64,000 bases of DNA from Natronococcus pandeyae. Lineage in GTDB: Archaea; Halobacteriota; Halobacteria; Halobacteriales; Natrialbaceae. Shown here piece by piece: positions 1 to 8,385 of the stretch. The translations under genes and the position numbers were made by a program. Positions within the stretch are counted from its first letter, which is position 1. Each line of letters starts with the position of its first letter. The stretch is taken from NCBI RefSeq assembly GCF_008122205.1, contig NZ_PHNJ01000002.1, forward strand, positions 372,001 to 436,000, given 5' to 3'. The notes beneath the pieces were generated by a model. The model ran no database searches. It was not told the origin of the DNA and saw only the letters and a program-made list of their open reading frames with translations.

Positions 1-45
1 TTTCACTCCGATACACTTAAGTTTGTCTAATACTTTTCTAAGGGT

Positions 46-1281
46 GTGTCCGACACGGTGACAAAAACGCTGCAGGCCACGCTCGCCACGCCCACTGCGG
101 GCAAAGAGCAACGCCTACAGCGACTCTTGGACACCTACCGCGAAGCACTCCACGACGCCTTCGATGCCGGAGCGAACACGATGTCAGCCGTCAACGACGT
201 TGTGACGCCCTACGACCTGCCGTATCAGGCCAAAGACGCGCTCAAGTCATACGTCCCGAAGCTTCGGAAAACGTACAACGCCGGCGAGCTTGACGACGAG
301 CATCCACTTCGACTCGTCAACCGGGCCGCGAAGTTCGACTACTCGGATAAGCGCGAATACGGCTTTGTCTGGCAGGCGCCGCAACCCGGCCGTGGGACGA
401 ACTTCTGGATTCCGCTTCGGATCAATCCCGAACAAGAATCGCTCTGGTTCGACCTTCTGAACGACGATGCGAAAGCGGGCGAGTTGCGGCTACAGCGCCA
501 CCGAACGTCGTGGGAGTTGCACGTCACCGTCGAGTTCTCGGTCGACGAACCGACCGAACCGGACGATCCGACGTACATCGGTTTCGACGTAGGCGAGAGC
601 GCGCTGATTACGGGCTGTGCCCTCAAGCGCGACGTACCACGGAAACCGATGCTCGAAAGTGGCAGTCGTGCTCGACACCTCCGCAAAGAGATGTTCACGA
701 CGTTGAAGCGTCTGCAAGAGCGTGACGCCGCCGAGTGGCGTGTGGACGAACGTTTCGATCACTACCAGAACGCCCTAACGGATATCGTCGAGAAGGTGTC
801 CCGGCGTGCTGTCGAGTACGCCCAGTCCTTCGAGAACCCGGTGATCGTGCTCGAGGACTTGTCGTATATACGGGAACGGCTCAACTACGGTAAGTTCATG
901 AACCGACGCTTGCACGCGTGGGCGTTCGCTCGTCTTCAGGGCCGAATCGAAGACAAGGCCACCGAGGCCAGCATTCCGGTTGAGTACGTCAATGCGGCGT
1001 ACACGTCGCAGACCTGCCACGCTTGCGATCGTCTTGGCCGTCGCGACGAGCAGGCAGAGTTCGTCTGTCCACACGACGACTGCCACGTAACAGAGTTCCA
1101 AGCAGACATCAACGCAGCGGCGAACATCGCCAGCCGCGTAGATCCGTGGGGAGAGAGCGTTCCTTGGGAACCGGAACGCGATGACTCGCCACAGAATGGG
1201 AGCGCCAGTGACAGCGCCACAGTCCACCGCGAGACGAGCGAGAAATCCTCGCAGATGACGCTCGCGGCTTACCAGGACTGA
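46..1281 (+). CDS. tnpB: RNA-guided endonuclease TnpB (OrfB family)
   Basis: The 411-residue protein starts at GTG 46. The RuvC-like triad is visible: Asp181 in YIGFDVGE, Glu270 in VIVLEDLS and Asp354 in FQADINAAANI. A zinc-binding segment sits between the last two, with Cys324, Cys327, Cys341 and Cys346. TnpB proteins are guide-RNA-directed DNA nucleases that help IS200/IS605 elements persist after excision. The catalytic residues are intact, so activity is plausible. The last 45 residues are polar and low in conserved features, as in other haloarchaeal TnpBs. The start could lie slightly elsewhere because the upstream sequence is cut off. Confidence 0.9.
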   Translation: MSDTVTKTLQATLATPTAGKEQRLQRLLDTYREALHDAFDAGANTMSAVNDVVTPYDLPYQAKDALKSYVPKLRKTYNAGELDDEHPLRLVNRAAKFDYSDKREYGFVWQAPQPGRGTNFWIPLRINPEQESLWFDLLNDDAKAGELRLQRHRTSWELHVTVEFSVDEPTEPDDPTYIGFDVGESALITGCALKRDVPRKPMLESGSRARHLRKEMFTTLKRLQERDAAEWRVDERFDHYQNALTDIVEKVSRRAVEYAQSFENPVIVLEDLSYIRERLNYGKFMNRRLHAWAFARLQGRIEDKATEASIPVEYVNAAYTSQTCHACDRLGRRDEQAEFVCPHDDCHVTEFQADINAAANIASRVDPWGESVPWEPERDDSPQNGSASDSATVHRETSEKSSQMTLAAYQD

Positions 1282-1343
1282 AACCTGCCAGATTGGATTC
1301 CCCTTGTAGGGGAAGCCCCGCCGTTCACGGCGGGGAGGATGTC
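1282..1343 (+). ncRNA. Putative reRNA/omega-RNA scaffold at tnpB right end
   Basis: Just after the tnpB stop are two perfect hairpins: CCCC-TTGTA-GGGG (1300-1312) and an 8-bp stem CCCCGCCG/CGGCGGGG with a TTCA loop (1316-1335). TnpB guide RNAs are generally made from the 3' part of the tnpB transcript, with the scaffold ending at the element boundary and the guide taken from flanking DNA. By that logic the guide would begin near 1344. The RNA probably also includes the end of the coding sequence. The exact processing sites are inferred. Confidence 0.55.
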
Positions 1344-1366
1344 ACCGTTCTCGATGCACGGTCGTT

Positions 1367-2116
1367 CTATGCCGACTTCTCGAGAACTGCCACGTACGTG
1401 CGTTCCTCGCGGACGATATCCGCGACGCGCCAGGGGGTCCCGATCGTTGCGTCCGCGAGCCGGTCCGGCCCGAACAGCAGGAAGTGGAGGGTCGGCCCTA
1501 CTACCGTCTCCGACTCGTCGTTCGGCTCGTACTCGAGGTGAAAACACCGGTGAGCGACGCCGTCGCGCGGATCCGGTCGGTAACCCAGCAGGTCGTCAGC
1601 GATCGCGTTCGGATCGTAGTTGTCAACGACCGCGACGCCGTCCTCGTCGGTGATGCGGGCGACCGATCCGAGCAGTTCTCGTACGCCGGCGAACGACGCG
1701 GCCAGTCCCAGTTGCGTGCCGAACACCTGAACGGTGGCAAACCGTCCCGGATCGAACGTCAGGTCGAACATGTCCATCACGCGTGCGTTCTCGAGTCCTT
1801 GCTCCCGTGCCGCTTCAACGGCGTGCGGGCTGGCGTCGATTCCGGTTACTTCGAGCCCTCGCTCTTGCAACCAGCAGGCGTACTGACCCGCACCACACCC
1901 GACGTCGAGAACGGGCCCATCCCGGTTCGCGATGCGCTCCAGGACAGCGATTCGCTCGTCGGCCCAGTGCTCCGGCGACTCGAAGTAGTACTCGGCAACT
2001 CGCCCGTCCTGGGTGGTAGCTCCGTCGCGGTAGCGTAGCGTCCCGAGTGTGCCGCGCTGGTAGTCACGCATCGCTCGCCCGAGCGGATCGGCCGCCTGGC
2101 GTGCGGTGATCGCCAT
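1367..2116 (-). CDS. Class I SAM-dependent methyltransferase
   Basis: A 249-residue protein with a clear SAM-binding motif I, VLDVGCGAGQYACWL, near residues 69-83, followed by the acidic end of strand beta-2 in VTGIDASPHAVEAA. The rest fits a Rossmann-like class I methyltransferase of the small-molecule type. The substrate cannot be read from the sequence. It starts at ATG 2116 and appears monocistronic, with the tnpB element downstream and a divergent ferredoxin upstream. Confidence 0.85.
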   Translation of the reverse strand: MAITARQAADPLGRAMRDYQRGTLGTLRYRDGATTQDGRVAEYYFESPEHWADERIAVLERIANRDGPVLDVGCGAGQYACWLQERGLEVTGIDASPHAVEAAREQGLENARVMDMFDLTFDPGRFATVQVFGTQLGLAASFAGVRELLGSVARITDEDGVAVVDNYDPNAIADDLLGYRPDPRDGVAHRCFHLEYEPNDESETVVGPTLHFLLFGPDRLADATIGTPWRVADIVREERTYVAVLEKSA

Positions 2117-2248
2117 GGGAGAGCCGACGGTTCGATCGATACTAAAACGACGGCGAGGTGTGGTTACGAGTGCCGTCCCTCGCGCCGCTCGGGCGTCGCT
2201 CCGAACTCCGAACGGGCTCGAGAAACCCGAACGCGGTCCCGTCAGCGC

Positions 2249-2260
2249 TATACGTTATAA
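2249..2260 (+). promoter_or_regulatory. TATA-like box of the ferredoxin gene
   Basis: TATACGTTATAA lies roughly 20-28 nt before the ATG at 2277. That spacing suggests a leaderless or nearly leaderless transcript, which is common in haloarchaea. Confidence 0.5.
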
Positions 2261-2276
2261 TCACCAACGCTGACGC

Positions 2277-2522
2277 ATGAAGGTCGAATTCGACGAGGAC
2301 ACCTGTATCGGGATGTACCAGTGCGTCGCCGAGTGGGACGCCTTCGAAGAGGACAAATCGAAGGGGAAGGCCGTACTCGAGGACAGCGAGGAGGTCGAAG
2401 ACGGGATCTTCGTTCGCGAGGTCCCCGAGGAGGCGGAACTCGACGCGAAGTTCGCGGCCCGGACCTGCCCGGTCGACGCAATCACGATCTACGACGACGA
2501 CGGCGAGCAGCTGATTCCCTGA
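2277..2522 (+). CDS. Small single-cluster ferredoxin
   Basis: An acidic 81-residue protein. Its cysteines follow the single-cluster pattern C-x5-C (CIGMYQC, residues 10-16) plus a distal CP pair in RTCPVDAI near residue 63. This three-cysteine arrangement is typical of [3Fe-4S] or three-Cys [4Fe-4S] ferredoxins that often donate electrons to cytochromes P450. That is notable because a P450 remnant lies 0.7 kb downstream on the same strand (3184-3492). It was probably a soluble electron carrier. Its present partner is unknown. Confidence 0.85.
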   Translation: MKVEFDEDTCIGMYQCVAEWDAFEEDKSKGKAVLEDSEEVEDGIFVREVPEEAELDAKFAARTCPVDAITIYDDDGEQLIP

Positions 2523-2578
2523 TCTCGCGTTTCTCGACGACCGCCGGACATGTCGACGGCGTCCCGTTCGATCCGCGG

Positions 2579-3183
2579 TTAGCGCGCGACCGCGGCCTCG
2601 ACTAACGCGGCCTCCGCGGACCGCAACAGCGTCGACACCGTGCTCTCCGAACACTCGAGTGCGTCGGCGACTGCGGCCAGCAACCCCGATCGGGGCACCT
2701 CGTAGTATCTTTCCTCGTGGGCGACCTCCAGGGCCTCGAACTGTCTGGCCGTGAGCCGCCCCGCCAGCGTCTCCATCGCGCGCTGGTGTTCGCTCACGCG
2801 CTGAACCTCGACGCCGATGTCCTCGGGGAACCGATCCAGCAGCCGCGACATGGCGTCGGACTCGCCCAGGACGGTGACGTGGACGTTCTCCCGGGCCGTG
2901 TAGACGATCGGCGGCACGATCACCAGCCCCGGTACGTCGAACGCACCCATCAGCGACGCGTCCGGGTCCCGGTGGTCCATCTCGGCGTAGCCGTAGAACG
3001 TGTCCTCGTCGACCGGCGTGAGGTCGTACCGGCGCACGTACTCGAGATCGTCGGCCAGTTCGTCGATGACATCGGGGTCGCCGACGACCAGCGAGAGGAA
3101 CCGAAGGGTCCCGGCGTCGTGATCCAGGTCCCACGAGAGCAGTTCCTCGCGGCGGAACGACTCGAGTCGGGGACGAGGGTACA
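2579..3183 (-). pseudogene. 5'-truncated Bat-type (HTH-10) transcriptional regulator
   Basis: Reading leftwards from about 3166 the frame encodes a Bat-family protein: a sensor-like N-terminal half, then a C-terminal HTH-10 domain with LTARQFEALEVAHEERYYEVP and the recognition part CSESTVSTLLRSAEAAL. Compared with the intact relative at 18425-19072 it lacks about 20 N-terminal residues. Upstream of 3166 the open frame continues only as an Arg/Ser-rich peptide antisense to a P450 fragment, with no credible start. The frame is otherwise intact, so the damage looks recent. A shortened protein from an internal start cannot be excluded. Confidence 0.75.
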
Positions 3184-3492
3184 GTTGGCCGCTACAGCAT
3201 CCAGCGCGACGACCGCTGCTGGGACGACCCCGCGTCGTTCCGGCCCGACCGCTGGCTCGACGCGGACGGCCGGCTTGCGGACGACGCCGATCGGCCCGAA
3301 TACGCCTATTCCCCGTCCGGCGGCGGCTCGCGCCACTGCATCGGGATGCGCTTCCCCATGACCGAACTCCAGCTAACGCTGGCGACGATGGTCCGGCGGA
3401 TCGCATTCGAACGGATCACCGAGTCGGTCGATCCGCAGTTCGAGGTGTCGCTCGATCCGGGGCCGGTCGAGATGCGAATTCGAAACCGGTAG
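3184..3492 (+). pseudogene. Cytochrome P450 C-terminal remnant
   Basis: The + frame ending at TAG 3490-3492 reads RDDRCWDDPASFRPDRWL, then the haem-ligand loop YSPSGGGSRHCIGMRF and the L-helix region MTELQLTLATMV. This is the last roughly 100 residues of a P450, with the haem cysteine in RHCIG. The usual Phe of the FxxGxRxCxG signature is Ser here, which fits decay. The N-terminal three quarters (I helix, ExxR) is absent. It abuts the truncated Bat gene head to head, so one deletion could have removed both starts. No start codon or promoter remains. Confidence 0.85.
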
Positions 3493-3555
3493 CGAGCGAG
3501 GCCGTCCCGGATCGCTGGCGATAGACCGAAAGGAGTCGGCGTCGAAGCTCGTGTC

Positions 3556-3990
3556 ATGGTCGATCCCGACCACGTCCTCGTTCCGACGCTCGGCCGCCCG
3601 CGGGAGGACGAGGCGCTCACCTACGCCCTCGAGACGTTTCCCGGCGCCGCGGTCACGCTGCTCGCGGTGGTGACGCCGCTCGACGCGCCGCTCAGCGAGG
3701 GCGGAGTGCTCGAGCGAAGCGAGGAGCGGACGGACCAGGCGCGCGGCCGCGCGTCTCGGCTGCTGGAGGCGATCGACGCCCCGAGAGCAGCAGATCGAGT
3801 TCGAATCGACGTCGTGGAGGGCCGGCCTGGAACCGTCGTTCCCCAGTACGCGAGCGACCACGAGGTCGACCACGTCGTCATGTGTGGCCACGACAGCAAG
3901 ACGACGGGGTTCGTCCGCCGTTTTCTCGGCCGCGACATCGCCACGACGGTCGTCGAACGGACGCCGCAACCGGTGACGGTACTCGAGTAG
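3556..3990 (+). CDS. Universal stress protein (UspA family)
   Basis: A 144-residue single UspA domain: N-terminal HVLVPTLGRP strand and loop, and a C-terminal nucleotide-loop region GHDSKTTGFVRRFLGRD. In ATP-binding Usps the last element is usually GS or GT. Here it is GR, so nucleotide binding may be altered. The gene converges on the PiT transporter gene with a 5-base gap, an arrangement that hints at linked function in phosphate or stress physiology without proving it. Confidence 0.9.
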   Translation: MVDPDHVLVPTLGRPREDEALTYALETFPGAAVTLLAVVTPLDAPLSEGGVLERSEERTDQARGRASRLLEAIDAPRAADRVRIDVVEGRPGTVVPQYASDHEVDHVVMCGHDSKTTGFVRRFLGRDIATTVVERTPQPVTVLE

Positions 3991-3995
3991 TCCGC

Positions 3996-5201
3996 TCAGC
4001 CGACGACGACCGCGAGAACCTGATAGAGCCCGTAGCCGACGACGATCGAACTTCCGAGCGTCGACAGCCAGAAGACGATCGTGACGCCGATCTTCCGTTT
4101 CGAGACGCCGGCCGATCCCGCCGCCAGCCCGCCGCCGATTACGCCGGAGAGGATGATGTTGTTGACCGATATCGGAATTCCGAGCGCGATCGCCAGCTGA
4201 GCGATGACGAAGCCGGGGACGAGCGCGGCGATCGACCGCCGAACGCCGAGCTGAGCGTACTCCCTCGAGGTCGCCTGCAACAGTCGCGGGGCGGCCATCC
4301 AGGCACCGGCGAGGAGGCCGGTCGCGCCGAGCGCGAGCAGCACGATTCCGGGGAGCCCGAGTTCGACGCGGAAGAGGTTCTCGAGCGGGCCGGTCGCCAG
4401 CCCGACCTGCGAGCCGCCCGAGGAGAAGGCGACGATACTGCCGAGCACGAGCAGGAACGAGCGGATCCCCTGCTCGACGGAATCGAGCACCCGTTTGCGA
4501 ACCCAGTAGAAGGCGAGAGCCCCGACAGCGATCGTCACGAGGACGGTCCCGAGATCGATGTCGGCGACGAGCGTCGGCCCGCCGCCGAACTGGCGGGAGA
4601 CGAACCGGGCGATACTCCCCTGATCGGCGACCGGATCCGGGACGACGCCGAGGCGAACGTTGACGACGATCGCGCCGACGATTCCCCCGAGCAGGGGGAC
4701 GCCGACCGTTTCGGGGACGTCGTCGCGTCGCAGGAGCGTTGCGGTGGCGTAGGCCAGCCCGCCGGACATAAACGGGACGAGCGCCCAGAACGTTCCCAGT
4801 CGCTGGTAGGTTCCGGTGGCCGGATCGCCACCGAGTGAGAGCCCGACACCGATCATCGCGCCCGTCGTCGCGAACGCCGCGGGAATCGGGTACCGCGTGT
4901 AGATACCGACGGCCATGTACGTTGCCGCGGTGAGCAACCCGGCCGTGGCCGCCAGCGGCGTGATCGTGACGCCGTCGATCAGGTCCGCGCCGATCGTCTC
5001 CGAGATGCTTCCGCCCTGTAAGAGCGCGCCTGCAGCCGCGAGCAGGCCGATGACGAACGCGGCTCGCATCGTCGAGATCGCGTTCGCACCGATCGCGGGG
5101 GCGAACGGCGGCGAGTTGCTGTTGGCCCCGAGTACCCACGCCATGAACAGGCAGGTGAGAACTGACGCCCCGACGAGCAGCGCGAACGACAGCGTGGTCA
5201 T
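3996..5201 (-). CDS. Inorganic phosphate transporter, PiT family
   Basis: A polytopic membrane protein of about 401 residues. It has the internally duplicated PiT core: an N-terminal repeat with LGANSNSPPFAPAIGANAIS and a C-terminal repeat with ISVNNIILSGVIGGG, each with conserved Asn residues. About 10-11 hydrophobic segments are visible. PiT proteins take up phosphate (or metal phosphate) with a cation gradient. I chose ATG 5201, which gives MTTLSFALL directly before the first membrane segment. A longer frame to 5282 adds a charged, unlikely leader. Confidence 0.85.
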   Translation of the reverse strand: MTTLSFALLVGASVLTCLFMAWVLGANSNSPPFAPAIGANAISTMRAAFVIGLLAAAGALLQGGSISETIGADLIDGVTITPLAATAGLLTAATYMAVGIYTRYPIPAAFATTGAMIGVGLSLGGDPATGTYQRLGTFWALVPFMSGGLAYATATLLRRDDVPETVGVPLLGGIVGAIVVNVRLGVVPDPVADQGSIARFVSRQFGGGPTLVADIDLGTVLVTIAVGALAFYWVRKRVLDSVEQGIRSFLLVLGSIVAFSSGGSQVGLATGPLENLFRVELGLPGIVLLALGATGLLAGAWMAAPRLLQATSREYAQLGVRRSIAALVPGFVIAQLAIALGIPISVNNIILSGVIGGGLAAGSAGVSKRKIGVTIVFWLSTLGSSIVVGYGLYQVLAVVVG

Positions 5202-5359
5202 CCGTTCTGCACGCTTCCACGACGGCCCAAAAAAGCGTTCACACGGCTCCCGGCCGTACAGGACCCGGCAACGCGGCGCCATGTGACGAACTCCACCCCT
5301 TCCACGTTCGTCGGCCGCGAAAAAACGAGTCGGTTACGAGCGACGGCTAGCCGTCGTCG

Positions 5360-6274
5360 TTACGCGATCTCGTCGTACTGCTCCGAGAGCTTCTCGGCGG
5401 CCTCGCCGAGCTGGTTGCGCTCGAACTCGGTGAGGTCCCACTCGACGATCTCCTCGACGCCGTTGGCGCCGAGCTTTACGGGGACACCGAAGGCAGTGTC
5501 CTCGTGGCCGTACTCGCCCTCGAGTTTGACGCTGCAGGGCAGCACTTCGCCCGTATCTCGGAGGATGGCCTCGACCGTGTGGCCGACGCCCGTGGCTGGG
5601 CCCCACTCCGTGGCGCCTTTCTTTTCGATGACGTTCATTGCCGAGGTCTGGAGCTCGGAGAGCAGTTCGTCCTTCTCGTCGTCGGTGAACTCGAGGTCCT
5701 GACCGTTGACGCGGACCTTCGAGAAGGCCGGGACCTGCGCGTCGCCGTGCTCGCCGAGGATCGTCGCGTCGACGTTCTGGACGGGCGCGTCGAAGCGCTG
5801 GGAGATGACGTAGCGGAACCGGGCGGAGTCGAGTCGGCCGCCGAAGCCGATTACCTTCTCGCGGCCGCGGTCGCCCGTTTCGTAGAGGTGACGATTCAGC
5901 AGGTCGACCGGGTTCGAGGTCGTGACGGTAACGAAGTCGTCGTTGTGCTCGGCGATCGAGGAGCCGATGTCCTCCATGATCGGTGCGTTGTCGCCCGCGA
6001 GGTCGATCCGGGTCTGGCCCGGTTGGCGCGGGATGCCGGCGGTGATGACGACGACGTCCGAGCCGGCGGTGTCCTCGTAGCCTCCCTGCCGGATCGTGGT
6101 GTTCGAATCGTAGGCTGCGCCGTGATTGGCGTCGGCAGCCTGTCCGATCGTGTCGTCTTCCTTGTCCGGAATGTCGACGAAGACGAGTTCGTCCGCGATA
6201 TCCCGAAGCGCGATGTTGTAGCCTGCAGCGGCCCCGACCGTTCCGGCCGCGCCGACCACGCTAACTTTCGTCAT
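5360..6274 (-). CDS. mdh: Malate dehydrogenase (LDH-like, halophilic)
   Basis: A 304-residue NAD-dependent enzyme interconverting malate and oxaloacetate in the TCA cycle. Visible are the dinucleotide loop [11 protein letters not shown] at the N terminus, the substrate loop [10 protein letters not shown] in which the first Arg selects oxaloacetate over pyruvate (the LDH/MDH specificity position), and the catalytic His in ILGEHGD. The start at ATG 6274 gives [11 protein letters not shown] and the length usual for haloarchaeal MDH. Upstream in-frame codons to 6391 look spurious. A TTTAA-like box lies about 30 bases upstream. Confidence 0.95.
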   Translation of the reverse strand: MTKVSVVGAAGTVGAAAGYNIALRDIADELVFVDIPDKEDDTIGQAADANHGAAYDSNTTIRQGGYEDTAGSDVVVITAGIPRQPGQTRIDLAGDNAPIMEDIGSSIAEHNDDFVTVTTSNPVDLLNRHLYETGDRGREKVIGFGGRLDSARFRYVISQRFDAPVQNVDATILGEHGDAQVPAFSKVRVNGQDLEFTDDEKDELLSELQTSAMNVIEKKGATEWGPATGVGHTVEAILRDTGEVLPCSVKLEGEYGHEDTAFGVPVKLGANGVEEIVEWDLTEFERNQLGEAAEKLSEQYDEIA

Positions 6275-6442
6275 ACCACGTAAACCTGTACCTCCCCTCG
6301 CGTTAAATCCGTCGGATTCCCCACGATAGACCGAAAATGACGATCGATGATACGTCGATCGTCGAACCCGTTCGTGAGCGGACGAGCGCAAGCGTGTCGC
6401 GGTTCCACAACGGCTATCCCGTCAGTTCGAGTGGCGATCCGT

Positions 6443-7687
6443 ATGGACCGGAACGATCGCACGATCGCCCGCTTTACCATGCTCGGGCACGCGACGTTCC
6501 ACCTCTACGAACTCACGATTCCGCTGTTCGTCGTGGTCTGGCTCGAGACCTTCGACGTCTCGGCGGCCGTCCTCGGCACGGTCGTTGCGGTTGGATACGG
6601 ACTCATCGGCGTCGGCGCGCTCCCGAGCGGCGTGCTCGCGGATCGGTACGGGTCGAAACGCCTCGTCGTGCTCTCGATGGCCGGCATGGGCGGCGGGTTC
6701 GTCCTCGTCGCCCTCGCGCCGTCGATCTGGCTACTCGGTCTCGCGCTCGTGATCTGGGGCGCCGCAGCGAGTCTCTACCACCCTGCCGGTCTCTCGCTGA
6801 TCACTCGCGGTTCGGCCCAGCAGGGGACCGTCCTCGCCTACCACGGCGCTGCCGGCAACGTGGGAACGGCGGTCGGTCCGCTGATCGCCGCGCTCATGCT
6901 GACGTTCCTCGAGTGGCGAGTCGTCGCCGGACTGTTCGTCGTCCCCGCCGCGATCGCCATCCTCGCGGCGACCTGGCTCGAGTTCGACGAGAGAGTGGAC
7001 GCTACCGAGGCGGAGTCCGCGACGACCGGGGCTGCAGATCGGCTCTCGTCGTTTATCGACCGGTCGCGGCTGCTGTTCGTCGGCGGCTTTCTCGTCATGT
7101 TCACGATCGCCGTCCTCGCGGGGACGTACTACCGCGGGCTCTTTACGTTCCTGCCGGGTGTCCTCGCCGGGTTGCCGGCCTTCGAACCCGTCGAAATCGC
7201 CGGTGAGACGGTCGAACCGAGCCAGTACGCCTACGCCGGCCTGTTGCTGATCGGCGCCGCGGGGCAGTACGTCGGCGGCAGGCTGAGTGACACTCGCTCG
7301 CCCGAACGGGCGATCGTCGTGGCGTTCGTCGCGCTGCTCGCCGTCACCGTGTTGTTCCCGTTCGTCGCGGGAATGGGCCTGCTCGCGACGGTCGCCGTCT
7401 GCGCGGCACTCGGCTTCTTCGTCTTCATGGAGGTCCCGATCCACCAGGCGCTCATCGGCGAGCACGTCGCCGCGGACATCCAGGGGCTCTCCTTCGGCTA
7501 CACCTACCTCGGCGTCTTCGGGATCGGGGCCGCGGGGGCGTCGATCGCCGGTATCGCGATCACCTACGGCGGGACACCCCTCCTCTTCGGCGTCCTCGCG
7601 GCGTTCCCTGCGCTCGGCCTCGTCCTCGGCGGATACCTCCTCGTCCGATCCCGAAGCGAGTATACTGTCGACTGTACGTCAGCGTAG
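6443..7687 (+). CDS. MFS transporter
   Basis: A 414-residue major facilitator with 12 predicted membrane segments. The loop 2-3 signature is GVLADRYGSKRL, and GRLSDTRSPERA is the equivalent in the second half. ASLYHPAGLSLITR and YHGAAGNVG lie in helices 4-5, where exporter-type families carry motif C-like glycines. It is probably a drug or metabolite exporter. The substrate is not deducible. The start at ATG 6443 (MDRNDRTIARF) is preferred over an upstream TTG-type extension. Confidence 0.85.
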   Translation: MDRNDRTIARFTMLGHATFHLYELTIPLFVVVWLETFDVSAAVLGTVVAVGYGLIGVGALPSGVLADRYGSKRLVVLSMAGMGGGFVLVALAPSIWLLGLALVIWGAAASLYHPAGLSLITRGSAQQGTVLAYHGAAGNVGTAVGPLIAALMLTFLEWRVVAGLFVVPAAIAILAATWLEFDERVDATEAESATTGAADRLSSFIDRSRLLFVGGFLVMFTIAVLAGTYYRGLFTFLPGVLAGLPAFEPVEIAGETVEPSQYAYAGLLLIGAAGQYVGGRLSDTRSPERAIVVAFVALLAVTVLFPFVAGMGLLATVAVCAALGFFVFMEVPIHQALIGEHVAADIQGLSFGYTYLGVFGIGAAGASIAGIAITYGGTPLLFGVLAAFPALGLVLGGYLLVRSRSEYTVDCTSA

Positions 7688-7797
7688 TGGATTTACCGGA
7701 CGGCTGTAGCGAATCTCACACGCAGTTACAGCCGACAGTATCGGTCGCGAGCGTCGCGACCGAATCCGTCTTTGTGCTCGCCGTCGCGGTCTCGAGT

Positions 7798-8256
7798 ATG
7801 CGCGTCAGCGTCATCGGCGGCGGTGCGATCACGGACGAGGCGGAGTCGCGAGCCGAGGAGATCGGTCGGGAACTCGGTCGACGGGGACACACGGTGGTCT
7901 GTGGCGGCCGCGGCGGCACGATGGAATCCGTCTGCCGCGGCGCGAAAGCCGAGGGCGGGACGACGATCGGGATCCTCCCCGGCGAGCGGCGGGCGGCGGC
8001 GAACGAGTACGTCGACGTCGCGATCGCGACCGGTCTCGGACACGCTAGAAACGCGCTCGTCCCGCTGAACGGCGACGCGGTCGTCGCGCTGGCTGGCAGC
8101 CACGGCACGCTCTCGGAGATCGGTTTCGCCGGGATCTACGATCGACCGATCGTCGGTCTCGAAACCCACGACGTTCCCGGCGTCGAAACAGCCGAGACGG
8201 CCGCGGCAGCCGTCGACGCCGTCGAAAAAGCGCTCGAGTCGGACACCGATCGGTAG
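7798..8256 (+). CDS. TIGR00725-like/LOG-type Rossmann nucleotide-binding protein
   Basis: A 152-residue protein starting MRVSVIGGGAIT. GGRGGTMESVCRGA and LAGSHGTLSEIG correspond to the nucleotide-binding glycine loops of the LOG/TIGR00725 superfamily (canonical PGGxGTxxE). Family members include cytokinin-riboside phosphohydrolases and molybdopterin-binding-like proteins, so the biochemical role is open. The start at ATG 7798 removes an implausible 37-residue leader. An imperfect inverted repeat lies 45 bases downstream. Confidence 0.8.
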   Translation: MRVSVIGGGAITDEAESRAEEIGRELGRRGHTVVCGGRGGTMESVCRGAKAEGGTTIGILPGERRAAANEYVDVAIATGLGHARNALVPLNGDAVVALAGSHGTLSEIGFAGIYDRPIVGLETHDVPGVETAETAAAAVDAVEKALESDTDR

Positions 8257-8301
8257 CGCCTCAGCGAATCCTACAAGTATCGTACCAACTGGAACGATTC
8301 A

Positions 8302-8352
8302 CACACTGATCGCACAGCTGTCGTGCGATCGGGTGTGCACTGACGTTCAGTG
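8302..8352. repeat. Two adjacent inverted repeats between genes
   Basis: The first has stem GATCGCAC (8308-8315) pairing GTGCGATC (8323-8330), extended by CACAC (8302-8306) with GTGTG (8333-8337). The second has stem CACTGA/TCAGTG with loop CGT (8338-8352). They lie between the Rossmann protein stop and the GNAT start, 34 bases upstream of the latter. They could be an operator or a processing/termination structure. Confidence 0.45.
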
Positions 8353-8385
8353 GCTACTATAGGGACGGCCGACAGTAGCTCCCGT

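Larger units (their letters stand above)
1..1343 (+). mobile_element. Solo tnpB element (IS200/IS605 superfamily, IS1341-like)
   Basis: The element carries a single tnpB gene and no tnpA Y1 transposase. The right side ends in two hairpins (1300-1312 and 1316-1335) followed by GAGGATGTCA, a 3' end I recognise from haloarchaeal IS1341-type elements. The left end is not resolved, because the window starts 45 bases before the tnpB start. Without tnpA it would need a Y1 transposase in trans to move. The neighbouring methyltransferase gene ends only about 24 bases beyond the right hairpin. Confidence 0.75.

Noticed and set aside
46-1281. Reading the tnpB element as an autonomous IS605 with tnpA
   Set aside because: No Y1 transposase frame lies in the sequence available. 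It could lie left of the window only if the element extends there, which the 3' end type does not suggest.
3373-5220. A 615-codon minus-strand frame, very Arg-rich, opposite UspA and overlapping the PiT gene
   Set aside because: It is a GC-driven shadow frame: no domain, skewed Arg content, and it overlaps two well-supported genes.
5202-5282. Longer N terminus for the PiT transporter (start at 5282)
   Set aside because: The extra 27 residues are charged and Cys/Arg-rich and precede a normal membrane-start methionine at 5201.
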